64,000 nt of DNA from CALBZE01 sp036381255 (GTDB lineage Bacteria > Gemmatimonadota > Gemmatimonadetes > Longimicrobiales > RSA9), in contig DASVDG010000124.1 of assembly GCA_036381255.1 (NCBI GenBank), forward strand, positions 82,763 through 146,762. Direction: 5' to 3'. Both the position numbers and the translations under genes were made by a program. The notes beneath the pieces are model-generated. The model worked only from the letters and a program-made list of their open reading frames with translations. It was not told the DNA's origin and ran no database searches. Below are positions 15,190 through 23,297 of this stretch, piece after piece (within the stretch, counting starts at the first letter, position 1; every line of letters starts with the position of its first letter).

Positions 15190-16704
15190 GTGCGCCGGGT
15201 CGTCGTCATCGCCGCGCAGTTCACGATCGCGACCGCCGCTGCGGCGGTCGCGCAGCAACGGACGCCCGACTTCGCCTCGGCGTTCCTCCCACCCGGTCAC
15301 TGGGCGATCGGCGCCGCGGGCCGGCTTCACGCGCTGGGGCTCGTCGAACACGGCTTCGACCGGGCCCGGCGCCCGCTCACGCGCCGCGAGGTCGGCCGCG
15401 TATTCGACGGCGCGGTCCGGCTCGCCGAGCGGGACCGGCCGGAGCTGCTCCCCCTCGTCCGGGCGTACCGGGCGCGGTACACCGAGGAGTTCCCGTCGAC
15501 CATGAGCGCGCTCGCCGGGGCGGACTCAGTCGGGCTGCGCTTCGGCGACGGCTCCGTCACCGCGGGCTACGAGCTGCGGACCGGCGAGCTGCGATCCGGC
15601 ATCGGTTACGAGAACGGCGACGACTGGACCGGCCCGTTCCACGAGGAGGACGTCTCCACGGCGATGGGAGCCGTCGACTGGAGCGTGGAGCTGTTCCCGG
15701 CGCTGGCGTTGGGGCTGGCGCCGTCCCGCGCCGCCGGCGACTGGACGGTCGACGGCGGGTACGCCACGGGCGTCTGGCGGGATGCCGGCATCTGGATCGG
15801 CCGGCGCACGTTCGGCTACTCGCCCGGCGCAGGCGGCGGCATCGTCCTCAACCCCTCGGTGGCGTTCGACGGCGGCGGCATTTATCTCACGGATGGCGTG
15901 CTGCTCCCGTCGTTCCTCGAGGCACTCGGGCCGATCCTGTTCGAGACGTTCCTGTCCCGTGTCGAGCACGACGGTCCGATCGAGCGCCCCTGGGTCTGGG
16001 GGATGCGCGGCACGATCGAGCCGCACCCGCGATTCGGCTTCGGGTTGACGCGCACGGCGATGTTCGGCGGGGAGGGGAAGAACGACCTGAGCCTGCAGAA
16101 CCTGGCGTACCTGATGATCGGCAAGCACGCCGGAGCGGGGAGCGGGTTCGACAACCAGATCTTCTCGATCGACGCGTGGTATCGCCCGCCGATCGGCGCG
16201 CTGCCGATGCTGATCTACCTCGAGTGGGGGTTGGAGGACAGTGCGGGCGCGTGGTTCGACGTGCCGGGCGTCGTCGCGGGGCTCGAGCTGCCCGCGCTGC
16301 CGGGCGTGCCGGGCATCGCGCTGGGCATCGAGCGCACCTCGTTCAGCCCGCGCTGCTGCGGCAACCCGATCTGGTACCGCCACTGGCAGTTCCTCGGCGG
16401 CTGGACGGATGACGGCGTGCCGCTCGGCCACCCGCTCGGCGGGCACGGCAGCGAGTGGCGGAGCTGGGCGCGCGCCGACGTCCTCGATGCGCGGCTCCGG
16501 CTCGAATCGGCGCTGTTCCTCCGCGACCGGGGCGAGGAGAACCTGTTCGCCCCGGACCGCGAAGGGCGCAGCGCGGGCGTCGCCGTGTCCGCCGCGTTCC
16601 GCCCGATGCCACTGTTCGACGTCATCTTCCAGGCCGGCACCGAGTCGGGCGAGCGGGACTGGACGGAGTCCGCGGCCGTGCTCGGGCTGCGGATGCTGTT
16701 CTGA
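15190..16704 (+). CDS. Capsule assembly protein of the Wzi family
   Basis: GTG 15190 follows TGGAGG at good spacing. The 504-residue product begins with a signal peptide (RRVVVIAAQFTIATAAAAVA, cut before QQ). Beta-barrel strands alternate with turns through to the end, and the last residue is Phe (GLRMLF), the usual outer-membrane barrel terminus. The Wzi hallmark is near residues 390-415: CCGNPIWYRHWQF followed by GVPLGHPLGGHGSE. Wzi binds exported capsule at the outer-membrane surface. It stands alone between divergent or convergent neighbours, with its own sigma-54-like promoter, and completes the export set with the Wzc/Wza-like pair at 18854-21980. Confidence 0.82.
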   Translation: MRRVVVIAAQFTIATAAAAVAQQRTPDFASAFLPPGHWAIGAAGRLHALGLVEHGFDRARRPLTRREVGRVFDGAVRLAERDRPELLPLVRAYRARYTEEFPSTMSALAGADSVGLRFGDGSVTAGYELRTGELRSGIGYENGDDWTGPFHEEDVSTAMGAVDWSVELFPALALGLAPSRAAGDWTVDGGYATGVWRDAGIWIGRRTFGYSPGAGGGIVLNPSVAFDGGGIYLTDGVLLPSFLEALGPILFETFLSRVEHDGPIERPWVWGMRGTIEPHPRFGFGLTRTAMFGGEGKNDLSLQNLAYLMIGKHAGAGSGFDNQIFSIDAWYRPPIGALPMLIYLEWGLEDSAGAWFDVPGVVAGLELPALPGVPGIALGIERTSFSPRCCGNPIWYRHWQFLGGWTDDGVPLGHPLGGHGSEWRSWARADVLDARLRLESALFLRDRGEENLFAPDREGRSAGVAVSAAFRPMPLFDVIFQAGTESGERDWTESAAVLGLRMLF

Positions 16705-16729
16705 GCGCCGCGCCGGGTGGCCGGCCGCC

Positions 16730-18337
16730 TCAGCGGCAGCCGGTCACGATGTTGTCCCGCACGGTGACGCCGGAGTCCGGCGAGTACTCGACCGGTGCGT
16801 CCAGCCGGTTGTCGTAGATCCGGGCGCCGTCGACATCCGAGCCGACGCGGATCGTGCCGCGCTCCGTCTCCGAGACCGCGTTGCCGGTGACCTCGGCATC
16901 GGGGGCGGAGGCCATGAAGATGCCGAACTCCGCGTCGCGGATCGTGTTGCCGACGTAGCGGCTCCCCTTGCCGCTTGCGACGATGCCGCTCCCGGACACG
17001 CCCTCGATCGCGTTCGCCTCGAAGACGTTGCCGTCCGCGTGGTCCATCGTGCGGATGCCGGTCTCGATCTGGCTGCCGTCGGAACGGACCTCGTTGCGGC
17101 GCACGATGTTGTCGCGCGCGCCGACGAGGAGGATCGCGTGGTCGATGTGACGGTCGCCCAGGCCGAACGCCTCGACCCGGTTGTCCTCGACCAGGTTGCC
17201 GCTCACGTCGTGGTCGCCGTTCTTCTGGAGGCTGATCCCGGCGTACGGGCAGTCCGCCGTGTGGTTGTTCCGGACGACGTTCCCCTCGACCGGGCCAACG
17301 TCGCTGTTCGAGATCAGCACGATGCACTCGTTGCGCGCCAGCGAGACGTCGTTCCGTTCGACCAGGTTCCCCGACGAGCCGGCCAGGATGTAGATCCCCA
17401 TCGACGCGCCCGGGAAGCCCTCGCGGGTGCGGACCACGTTCTCGGCGATGCGGTTGTCGTCCGACGCATAGAGCGAGATCCCGCTCCAGTCGAAGTCCGT
17501 GATCGTGTTGCCGACGATGACGTTGCGGTCCCCCGTGAGCAGGTGGATCGAGCCGTAGTGCGCGCCCGGCTCCGGCGGCGAGTTGTTGACCTCGACGAAC
17601 GTGTTGTCCCGGATCGTGTTCTCGCTCCCCTGTACGACGACGGCGCCGCCGGAGTAGTAGCGGAAGTAGGCGTCGCGGACCAGGTTGCCCGTCGAGCCAT
17701 CGGCGATCGTGATGGCCCTGGAGTACGTGTCCGGCGTCGTCGGGCCGCGGAACCGCAGCCCGGAGATCTCCACGCCGCTCACGCCGTCGAGCTCGAGCGC
17801 CGTGCCGTCGTTGTCCCGGGTGTCGATCGTCGCGCCGTCGGAGATCAGCCCGACGTCCGAGCGCAGCTCGACCGTGCCGCGCAGCACGTACGCCGCCTCG
17901 GCCTTCGGGAAGAAGAGCGCCGTTCCCGGGGCGACTTCGTCGATCGCCCGCTGGAGCGCGGCGGTGTTGTCCGTCGAGCCGTCCGCCCGCACGCCGTACT
18001 CCAGCACGGAGACGGTGTCGTCGTACAGGATCGCGGAGAGCGGGTCGAGCGCCTCCGCCGGCGGATGGAGCAGGTGCTCCGGGACGGCCACCGGGTCCGC
18101 GACCGTCGCCGTCGGCGGCCCGGCCTCGCCCGGCTCGCACGGCGCCAGCCCACCAAATCCGGAGTCCTGGCAGGCGGCGCCGATCGCGGCCAGGAAGAAC
18201 AGCGTTCCAGTCATGCGGAGTCGGGATCGGACCGCAGGCCGGCCGTTCGCCGGCGTGTCGCGGCGTTCGGCGCCATCGGGTGCAAGCACGGTGCCGGCCC
18301 GCGGGCCGGCCGCGCCTTCGACGCTCGGATTCGTCAC
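16730..18337 (-). CDS. Right-handed parallel beta-helix lipoprotein
   Basis: This 535-residue protein has a hydrophobic segment ending in IGAAC at residues 44-56, which gives a lipobox and lipidation at Cys56. The ATG at 18214 (residue 42) would start directly on that segment, but it lacks a basic head. From about residue 110 a pectate-lyase-type entry appears (VLEYGVRADGSTDNTAALQRA), then 12 or more turns of a parallel beta-helix marked by N-x-I-x-x-N-x-V/I steps such as GNTITDFDWSGI and RNEVRSDG. Such proteins cleave or epimerise acidic polysaccharide (AlgG, polysaccharide lyases), or bind it. No catalytic set can be assigned by eye. It lies between the Wzi-like gene and the export genes. 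Confidence 0.8.
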   Translation of the reverse strand: MTNPSVEGAAGPRAGTVLAPDGAERRDTPANGRPAVRSRLRMTGTLFFLAAIGAACQDSGFGGLAPCEPGEAGPPTATVADPVAVPEHLLHPPAEALDPLSAILYDDTVSVLEYGVRADGSTDNTAALQRAIDEVAPGTALFFPKAEAAYVLRGTVELRSDVGLISDGATIDTRDNDGTALELDGVSGVEISGLRFRGPTTPDTYSRAITIADGSTGNLVRDAYFRYYSGGAVVVQGSENTIRDNTFVEVNNSPPEPGAHYGSIHLLTGDRNVIVGNTITDFDWSGISLYASDDNRIAENVVRTREGFPGASMGIYILAGSSGNLVERNDVSLARNECIVLISNSDVGPVEGNVVRNNHTADCPYAGISLQKNGDHDVSGNLVEDNRVEAFGLGDRHIDHAILLVGARDNIVRRNEVRSDGSQIETGIRTMDHADGNVFEANAIEGVSGSGIVASGKGSRYVGNTIRDAEFGIFMASAPDAEVTGNAVSETERGTIRVGSDVDGARIYDNRLDAPVEYSPDSGVTVRDNIVTGCR

Positions 18338-18391
18338 GTCATTTCGCCTTGCTCGGGGGATCTTCAGGAACGACCGGTTCCTACAACGGCC

Positions 18392-18407
18392 GGCGCGGTG
18401 GGTTCCA
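18392..18407 (-). promoter_or_regulatory. Possible sigma-54 promoter for the beta-helix gene
   Basis: On the minus strand the 16-mer is TGGAACCCACCGCGCC. The -24 element is good and GG-N10-GC spacing is exact, but -12 lacks TT. The implied leader to ATG 18337 is about 44 bases, like the other sites in this region. Confidence 0.35.
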
Positions 18408-18648
18408 AGTTGGGGTTGTGTAATGGGTTAGGTCCGACACGGTCGGCCGGGCGTCGCTGCGTGGACGAGCGCGGGCACGGGGGACTCATACGGAATTCGC
18501 CGGAACCGTTTCCCTCATTGGACTCGATCGGGGCGCGACTCGCCGCCGGGACCTCGAAGGGTTCACGCGAAGTCCGTATCACGCGCCCGCGCTCCCGCTC
18601 CCCGACCGGTGACCGTGAACGGATTCGGCGATTTCCGTATGCCGAGAG

Positions 18649-18796
18649 GCAGGAACGACGGTGGGGACGGCGGCAGGCTACGGCGGCGGGAACGACGGTG
18701 AGCTGCGGCGGGCTGCCGCGGGCTGCGGCGGGCTGCGGCGGGCTACGGCGAGCTACGGCTTCGCTGGGTCGGCGAGCTACGACGGCGGGAACGACG
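18649..18796. repeat. Block of short imperfect direct repeats
   Basis: Units of GGCTGCGGCG/GGCTACGGCG recur four or more times (18721-18760). A longer GGCGGGAACGACG element occurs near 18685 and again near 18783, with a related GGAACGACGGTGGGG at 18653. The block lies just beyond the terminator-like palindrome of the export operon. Confidence 0.6.
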
Positions 18797-18828
18797 AGGG
18801 GGCGGCGGACCCGGGTCCGCCGCCCCCT
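18797..18828 (-). terminator. 32-base perfect palindrome after the export operon
   Basis: Bases 18797-18828 are self-complementary throughout (centre CCCGGG) and begin 26 bases past the stop of the kinase gene on the minus strand. It could form a 14-15 bp stem. There is no T-run, so it may be a non-canonical terminator or 3' stabiliser. Confidence 0.55.
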
Positions 18829-18853
18829 GGCACGGGCGGGTGCGCCGGGCGCG

Positions 18854-21277
18854 TCAGTCCTTCGGCGGGCGGCGCTGGAGCTGGCTGACCCAGCGGAGCA
18901 GCGGCCGCACCGAGATCACACCGCCCTCGCCGTCGCTGGTGGTGTACGCGTACTGGTAGTACCCGTAGCGGTTGTAGTACCGTCCCTCGCGCCGCGCGCT
19001 GGCGTCGTTGAGGACGGCGCCGAGGATCGAGACGCGGGCGTTGTTGAGCTGGTCCATGGCGAGGTTGAGGCCCTCGCGTTCGGTCTTCCCGGCGCGCACG
19101 ACGATCAGGACGCCGTCGGCGATGCGGCCGACGACGGCGGCATCGGTGACCATGTTGAGCGGCGGCGAATCGATGATGATGGCGTCGTACTCCTTCTCGA
19201 GCCGTTCGAGGAGCGCGCTCATGCGGCTGGAGCCGAGCAGCTCCGCCGGGTTGGGCGGGAGCGTCCCGGTGCTGAGGAACTCGAGGGTGGAGTTCTCACC
19301 GGCCTGGACCTTCCGGACGGCGTTTTCGAGGGAGACGGCGCCCATCAGCACGTCCGAGAGGCCGGGGTCGCGGGGCGTATCGAACACCATGTTCAGCACG
19401 CCGCGCCGCATGTCGGCGTCGATGAGGAGGACGCGGCGGTCCTGGAGCGCGAGGGTGACCGCGAGGTTGGCGGCGCTGGTCGTCTTGCCGTCGCCCGGCG
19501 TGGGGCTGGTGACGACGAGCGTGCGCGGCATTGCGTCCGGCCGGGCGAAGGTGATGTTCGTGCGCAGGCTGCGGTACGCCTCCGAGACCGGGTTCTGCGG
19601 GTCGTAGCCGGTGATGAGGCGAGTGTTGTGGCCGATCTCGTCGCCCGCGACGGCCGCGGCGAGGTGGGCGCGACGGATGCGCGGGATCAGGCCGAGGACC
19701 GGCACGCCGGTGACGGCCTGGATGTCGTCGCGCGTGTTGACGGTGTCGTCGAGGCGCTCGCGGGTGTACGCGCCGCCGATGCCGAGGATGAGCCCGAAGA
19801 ACACGGCGAGCGCGACGTTGAGCATCGGGCGCGGGCGGACGGGCTCGCGGCCCGGGAGCGCGCCGTCGACGACGCGGACGCTGGCGTCCTCGACGGCCTC
19901 GGCGATCTCCGCCTCCTTCAGCCGGGTCTGGAGCAGCGTATAGATCTGCTCGAGCACGTTGGTCTGGCGCTCGAGGCGCGCGTACTGCGTTTCCTTGGCC
20001 GGGATCCGTTCCAGCTCTACGCCGATGCGGTCGAGCGTCTCGTCGAGCGAGGCGACCTGGTTCGTGAGCCCCTGGAGGTAGGTCGTGGCCAGGACGCGGA
20101 GCTGCTCCTCGAGCTGGTGGATGCGATCGGTCAGGACCTGGACGTCCGGGTCCTTCGCGGTGCGCCGGTTGAGGAGCAGGGCCCGCTGGTTCTCCAGCTC
20201 GGTCAGCGCGTCGAGCAGGTCCGTGGCCGAGTTGTTCCGGAACAGCGTCGGGAACGCGATGAGGCGGCGGTACGGCGAGGGGCCGGACGGGTCCTCGTGG
20301 GCGGTGGCGCGGATGTCGGCGAGGAGGCCGGCGAGTGCGGCGCGCTCGGCGGCGGTCGCGTTGCGCTCGGCCTCGAAGTCCGCCAGGTGGTCGACGCGGG
20401 CCCTGGCCTCCGCGTCGAGGCTGACGACGAGCTCGCCTTCGCGGAACGCCTGGAGCGCGTTCTCGGCCGCGACGAGCTGGATCGCGATGGTGTCGATCTG
20501 GCTGCGCAGGAACTCGACGGTGCTGCGCGCCGCCGTCTTCTGGACGGCGGTGCGCTGGCGGATGAAGTGCCGCGCGATCGCGTCGGTCACCGCGCGGACG
20601 AGGAACGGGTCCGGTCCCTCGAAGGCGATCGTGACGATGCTGGCCTCGCGGTTCGGGCGCTCGACCTCGAGGATGCCGCGCAGCCCGGAGACGGCGGCGT
20701 CGAAACGCTGGACCTCGAGGACGATCTCGTCGTGCTCGAGCGCTTCGGGCCGGAGCGAAAACCGGACGCCGGGGAGGAGGACCGCTTCGCCGGGTCGGAC
20801 GGTGGCGACGTCGCTGCCGGTGGTCTCGTTCTCGATGCGGAACCGGTCGTCCTCGACGGTGATCCGATACACGGCGGGCAGCGCATCACGCGTGGCGCGG
20901 ATGCCGGTGACGATCTCCTGGCGCGGGATCTCGGCCGGCTCGATCAACACCAGATTCAGGTCCAGTGCGTCCACGACCTCTTCGGCCAGCGTCCGGCTGC
21001 GCAGGACCTCCATCTCGGTCTCGATCTCGCTGTCGCCGCGGATGGAGCTGAGCAGGCCGGCGGCGGGCATCCCGTCGGTGCGGCGGTCCTCGATGCGGAG
21101 CGAGGTGACCGAGCGGTAGATCGGCGTGCTGAGCGACGTGATGAGCGCACTCACGGCGACGGTGAACGCGAGCGCGGCGAAGACGAGCCCGCGGTTGCGC
21201 CGGAGGAGGTGCCAGTAGCCGAGAAGATCGACCCTCTCCTCTTTGCCGCCCGTCTGGTGAACCGTCGTGTCGTCCAT
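18854..21277 (-). CDS. wzc: Wzc-type polysaccharide co-polymerase / bacterial tyrosine kinase
   Basis: The 807-residue protein has the full Wzc plan. The N-terminal transmembrane helix is at 31-50. A Wzz-like periplasmic domain with coiled coil runs to about 480, and a second helix follows at 486-503. The cytoplasmic BY-kinase has Walker A SPTPGDGKTT (591-600), Walker A' LLIDADMRR (617-625) and Walker B IIIDSPPLN (700-708). The tail holds the expected autophosphorylation cluster of seven tyrosines (767-778). Such kinases set chain length and gate export by cycling phosphorylation with a phosphatase; no phosphatase gene is seen in this window. It lies 7 bases after the export gene and ends the operon. 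Confidence 0.92.
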   Translation of the reverse strand: MDDTTVHQTGGKEERVDLLGYWHLLRRNRGLVFAALAFTVAVSALITSLSTPIYRSVTSLRIEDRRTDGMPAAGLLSSIRGDSEIETEMEVLRSRTLAEEVVDALDLNLVLIEPAEIPRQEIVTGIRATRDALPAVYRITVEDDRFRIENETTGSDVATVRPGEAVLLPGVRFSLRPEALEHDEIVLEVQRFDAAVSGLRGILEVERPNREASIVTIAFEGPDPFLVRAVTDAIARHFIRQRTAVQKTAARSTVEFLRSQIDTIAIQLVAAENALQAFREGELVVSLDAEARARVDHLADFEAERNATAAERAALAGLLADIRATAHEDPSGPSPYRRLIAFPTLFRNNSATDLLDALTELENQRALLLNRRTAKDPDVQVLTDRIHQLEEQLRVLATTYLQGLTNQVASLDETLDRIGVELERIPAKETQYARLERQTNVLEQIYTLLQTRLKEAEIAEAVEDASVRVVDGALPGREPVRPRPMLNVALAVFFGLILGIGGAYTRERLDDTVNTRDDIQAVTGVPVLGLIPRIRRAHLAAAVAGDEIGHNTRLITGYDPQNPVSEAYRSLRTNITFARPDAMPRTLVVTSPTPGDGKTTSAANLAVTLALQDRRVLLIDADMRRGVLNMVFDTPRDPGLSDVLMGAVSLENAVRKVQAGENSTLEFLSTGTLPPNPAELLGSSRMSALLERLEKEYDAIIIDSPPLNMVTDAAVVGRIADGVLIVVRAGKTEREGLNLAMDQLNNARVSILGAVLNDASARREGRYYNRYGYYQYAYTTSDGEGGVISVRPLLRWVSQLQRRPPKD

Positions 21278-21284
21278 CGGCGCC

Positions 21285-21980
21285 TCACCGGACGAACAGT
21301 GCGATGAAAAGGGTGACGCTCGTCGAGATGAGCGTTGCGATCCCGCTGTTCCGCATGAGCCAGCTGCGCTGCGGGACGTAGATGTGATCACCGGAGCGGA
21401 TGGCCGTGTCGCCGATCCGCGTGCGCGGGTTGAACTCGATCGGCACCTTCCGGCCGTCGCGGTAGACCTCGATCTTCTCGGGGTTGCCCGATTCCGTGAC
21501 TCCACCGGCCATGGCGATCAGCTCGGCGAGCGTCGTGGTCGGGTCGACCGCGTAGATGTTGGGCGAGTTGACCGCGCCGAGGACGTTGACACGCCGCAGC
21601 AGGACGACATCGATCGACGGGTTGCGCAGGTACTCGCGATAGGCGCGGATGAGCTGCGCCTCGAGGGCATCGGGCGACTGCCGCGTGACGTTGCGCGGCC
21701 CGATCTTGGGGAAGACCACGACGCCGTCCTCGTCGACCGCGAAATCGCCGGACAGGTCCGGCTCCCTCCAGATGTTGAGGCGTACGACGTCGCCGGGCTG
21801 GAGGAGCACTTCGCGCGGGGCGCCGTCGCCGGGCGCCGGCTGCTGTGCCGGTGCGCGGCCGGGGATCGCGAGCATCGCGGCGGCGAGCGCGGCGAGGACG
21901 GCGCGGCGGACGCGGTCGCGCGGGGGCCGGGCATCGATTGGGAGATCGGGCGACTGCGTGCCCGATGGATTCATGGCCAT
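21285..21980 (-). CDS. Polysaccharide export protein (Wza-like, short, with C-terminal hydrophobic helix)
   Basis: ATG 21980 gives 231 residues; ATG 21974 and 22028 are alternatives, but 22028 lies only about 5 bases from the predicted transcription start. A signal peptide (24-46) is cut near APA-QQ, with no lipobox. Residues 56-130 are the Poly_export domain (LQPGDVVRLNIWREPDLSGDF), followed by a SLBB-type ligand-binding module (VNVLGAVNSPNIYAVDPTTTL at 131-151, then GGVTESGNPEKI). Residues 212-231 are a hydrophobic helix at the extreme C-terminus, where Wza places its outer-membrane helix. It pairs with the Wzc-like kinase encoded 7 bases downstream to form the export channel. Confidence 0.87.
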   Translation of the reverse strand: MAMNPSGTQSPDLPIDARPPRDRVRRAVLAALAAAMLAIPGRAPAQQPAPGDGAPREVLLQPGDVVRLNIWREPDLSGDFAVDEDGVVVFPKIGPRNVTRQSPDALEAQLIRAYREYLRNPSIDVVLLRRVNVLGAVNSPNIYAVDPTTTLAELIAMAGGVTESGNPEKIEVYRDGRKVPIEFNPRTRIGDTAIRSGDHIYVPQRSWLMRNSGIATLISTSVTLFIALFVR

Positions 21981-22043
21981 GGTGTCCCGTGCTGCAAGGT
22001 GATCGAAAATCAACCATTCGGTCCTCACTCGGAGCCCGGGTTA

Positions 22044-22059
22044 TGCAAGATCAGAGCCC
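22044..22059 (-). promoter_or_regulatory. Sigma-54 promoter for the export/kinase operon
   Basis: On the minus strand the 16-mer is GGGCTCTGATCTTGCA, with GG-N10-GC spacing and a perfect TTGCA. The predicted start near 22033 gives a 53-base leader to ATG 21980. Confidence 0.7.
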
Positions 22060-22087
22060 ATTGTGGACCGGCCGCGGCCGGCGGCTG

Positions 22088-22103
22088 CCGGGCGCAGGAA
22101 TTG
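22088..22103 (+). promoter_or_regulatory. Sigma-54 promoter for the small membrane gene
   Basis: GGGCGCAGGAATTGCA has GG-N10-GC spacing, C at both consensus positions of the -24 element and a perfect TTGCA. It diverges from the site at 22044-22059. The next rightward start codon is GTG 22205, about 91 bases after the predicted start. Confidence 0.55.
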
Positions 22104-22204
22104 CATGCCGTCGGTCCGTCCTCCCGTCCCGGGCGTCGGGTGGGGAGGGCGGGCGCCGGGCCCGGCGGCCCGGAGCGGAGCACGTGGAGCGGCAGGAGGC
22201 AGCG

Positions 22205-22432
22205 GTGAGCATCTGGGGGATCCTGCTCGTTTTCGCCGGCGTCGTGCTGGCGGTGAACGTGCTGGTCGTGGCGGTGTGCACGGTCGCGGCGCGCAGCGAC
22301 GTGGCGATGGACCGCCTGACGGACCAGCTCCTGGGCGAGCAGGGGACGGAGGACGGGGAGGCGGCGGGCCGGGAGGAAGGGTCGGAGCGGGTGCGCCGAT
22401 CGGTCGCGCACTCACCGCGGAACGGGGTCTGA
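22205..22432 (+). CDS. Small single-pass membrane protein, unknown function
   Basis: GTG 22205 is preceded by AGGAGG (22194-22199) at good spacing. The 75-residue product has one transmembrane helix at about residues 3-27 (WGILLVFAGVVLAVNVLVVAV), then an acidic tail with DRLTDQLL and a run of Glu/Gly. I know of no family for it. It is divergent from the export operon and has its own sigma-54-like promoter, so it may be an accessory of polysaccharide export. A non-coding explanation remains possible because codon bias alone cannot prove so short a gene. Confidence 0.5.
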   Translation: MSIWGILLVFAGVVLAVNVLVVAVCTVAARSDVAMDRLTDQLLGEQGTEDGEAAGREEGSERVRRSVAHSPRNGV

Positions 22433-22499
22433 GCCCGGCGGGGGCCGGGCCGCGGGCCCGCATCGCGCCGGGGACGGCGAGTGCAAGCGACGCCGGCCG

Positions 22500-23297
22500 T
22501 CAGCCGCGCGGCATCCACGAGGCGAGCCAGCGGGCGAAGGTCTCGCCGTCGACGTCGCGTGGCCAGAGGCGCGGAAGGCGCCACGGATCGTGGCGCGGCC
22601 GGGCCGCGTCGAACACGCTGCCGCACGCGCGCTCGAATCCGGCTTCCCGCACCGCGGCGACGGTCGCGCGCGCGGCGGAGCCGTGGGGGTACGAGAAGCT
22701 CGTCACGCGGCGTCCGGTCAGCGCTTCGAGGGTGTCACGGCTGCCGCGGATCTCCCGGCGCTGCGCGTCCCGCGGGATCTCGGCGAGGCGCGGGTGCGTG
22801 ACGGAGTGTGCGCCGATCTCGACGAGCCCGGAGGCGGCGAGCCGTTGGAGCTCCGCGGGTGTGAGCGCGCGGCGGGTGGGCGGCGCTGCCGGCCCGCCGC
22901 CGGGTTGCCGGAGCCGGGCCTGCGCATCCCACCGGAATTCCTGCCCGAGGAACCCCGTCGTCACGAACGCCGTCGCGGGGACATCGAACCGTTCGAGTCG
23001 CGGCAGCGCCGCGTGCAGGCAGTCGGCGTAGCCGTCGTCGAAGGTGATGGCGACGGCGCGCTCCGGCAGTGCGCCGTCGCGGAGCGCGCGGGCGAGGCCG
23101 GCGAGGCTTACGGGTCGGGCGTGAGCGGCCAGGACCTCGAGGTGCTCCTCGAAGCGGGCCGGCGCGACGCAGAGGGCGTGGGGGTCGTCGTCCGGCGCGG
23201 AGATGCTGTGGTAGCCGAGGATCACCGCGCCGGGGGAGCGGCGCGCGCGGCTTCGCCGCAGCCACATGCGGGCGCGGCGCACGCCCGGCGGCCTCAC
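22500..23297 (-). CDS. Polysaccharide deacetylase (NodB homology, CE4)
   Basis: GTG 23297 overlaps the stop of the methyltransferase (GTGA), giving 265 residues. The NodB motifs are clear: ITFDDGYAD with D87/D88, HSVTH with H164 and H168 as zinc ligands, and FSYPHGS near 201-207. There is no obvious signal peptide beyond a basic head, so it may act in the cytoplasm, or its start may be upstream of export processing. It would remove N- or O-acetyl groups from a sugar of the polysaccharide. It is the second gene of a two-gene sigma-54-preceded unit. Confidence 0.87.
   Translation of the reverse strand: MRPPGVRRARMWLRRSRARRSPGAVILGYHSISAPDDDPHALCVAPARFEEHLEVLAAHARPVSLAGLARALRDGALPERAVAITFDDGYADCLHAALPRLERFDVPATAFVTTGFLGQEFRWDAQARLRQPGGGPAAPPTRRALTPAELQRLAASGLVEIGAHSVTHPRLAEIPRDAQRREIRGSRDTLEALTGRRVTSFSYPHGSAARATVAAVREAGFERACGSVFDAARPRHDPWRLPRLWPRDVDGETFARWLASWMPRG

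Larger units (their letters stand above)
18338..18853. other. 516-base non-coding region with repeats
   Basis: No convincing gene is present. From left to right it holds a weak sigma-54-like site for the beta-helix gene (18392-18407), about 240 bases without recognisable signals, a block of short imperfect G+C-rich repeats (18649-18796), and the 32-base palindrome that ends the kinase/export operon. Confidence 0.55.

Noticed and set aside
22470..22485. GGGGACGGCGAGTGCA as a further sigma-54 site
   Set aside because: Spacing and several bases fit, but it points into the 3' end of the opposite-strand deacetylase gene and precedes no rightward gene.
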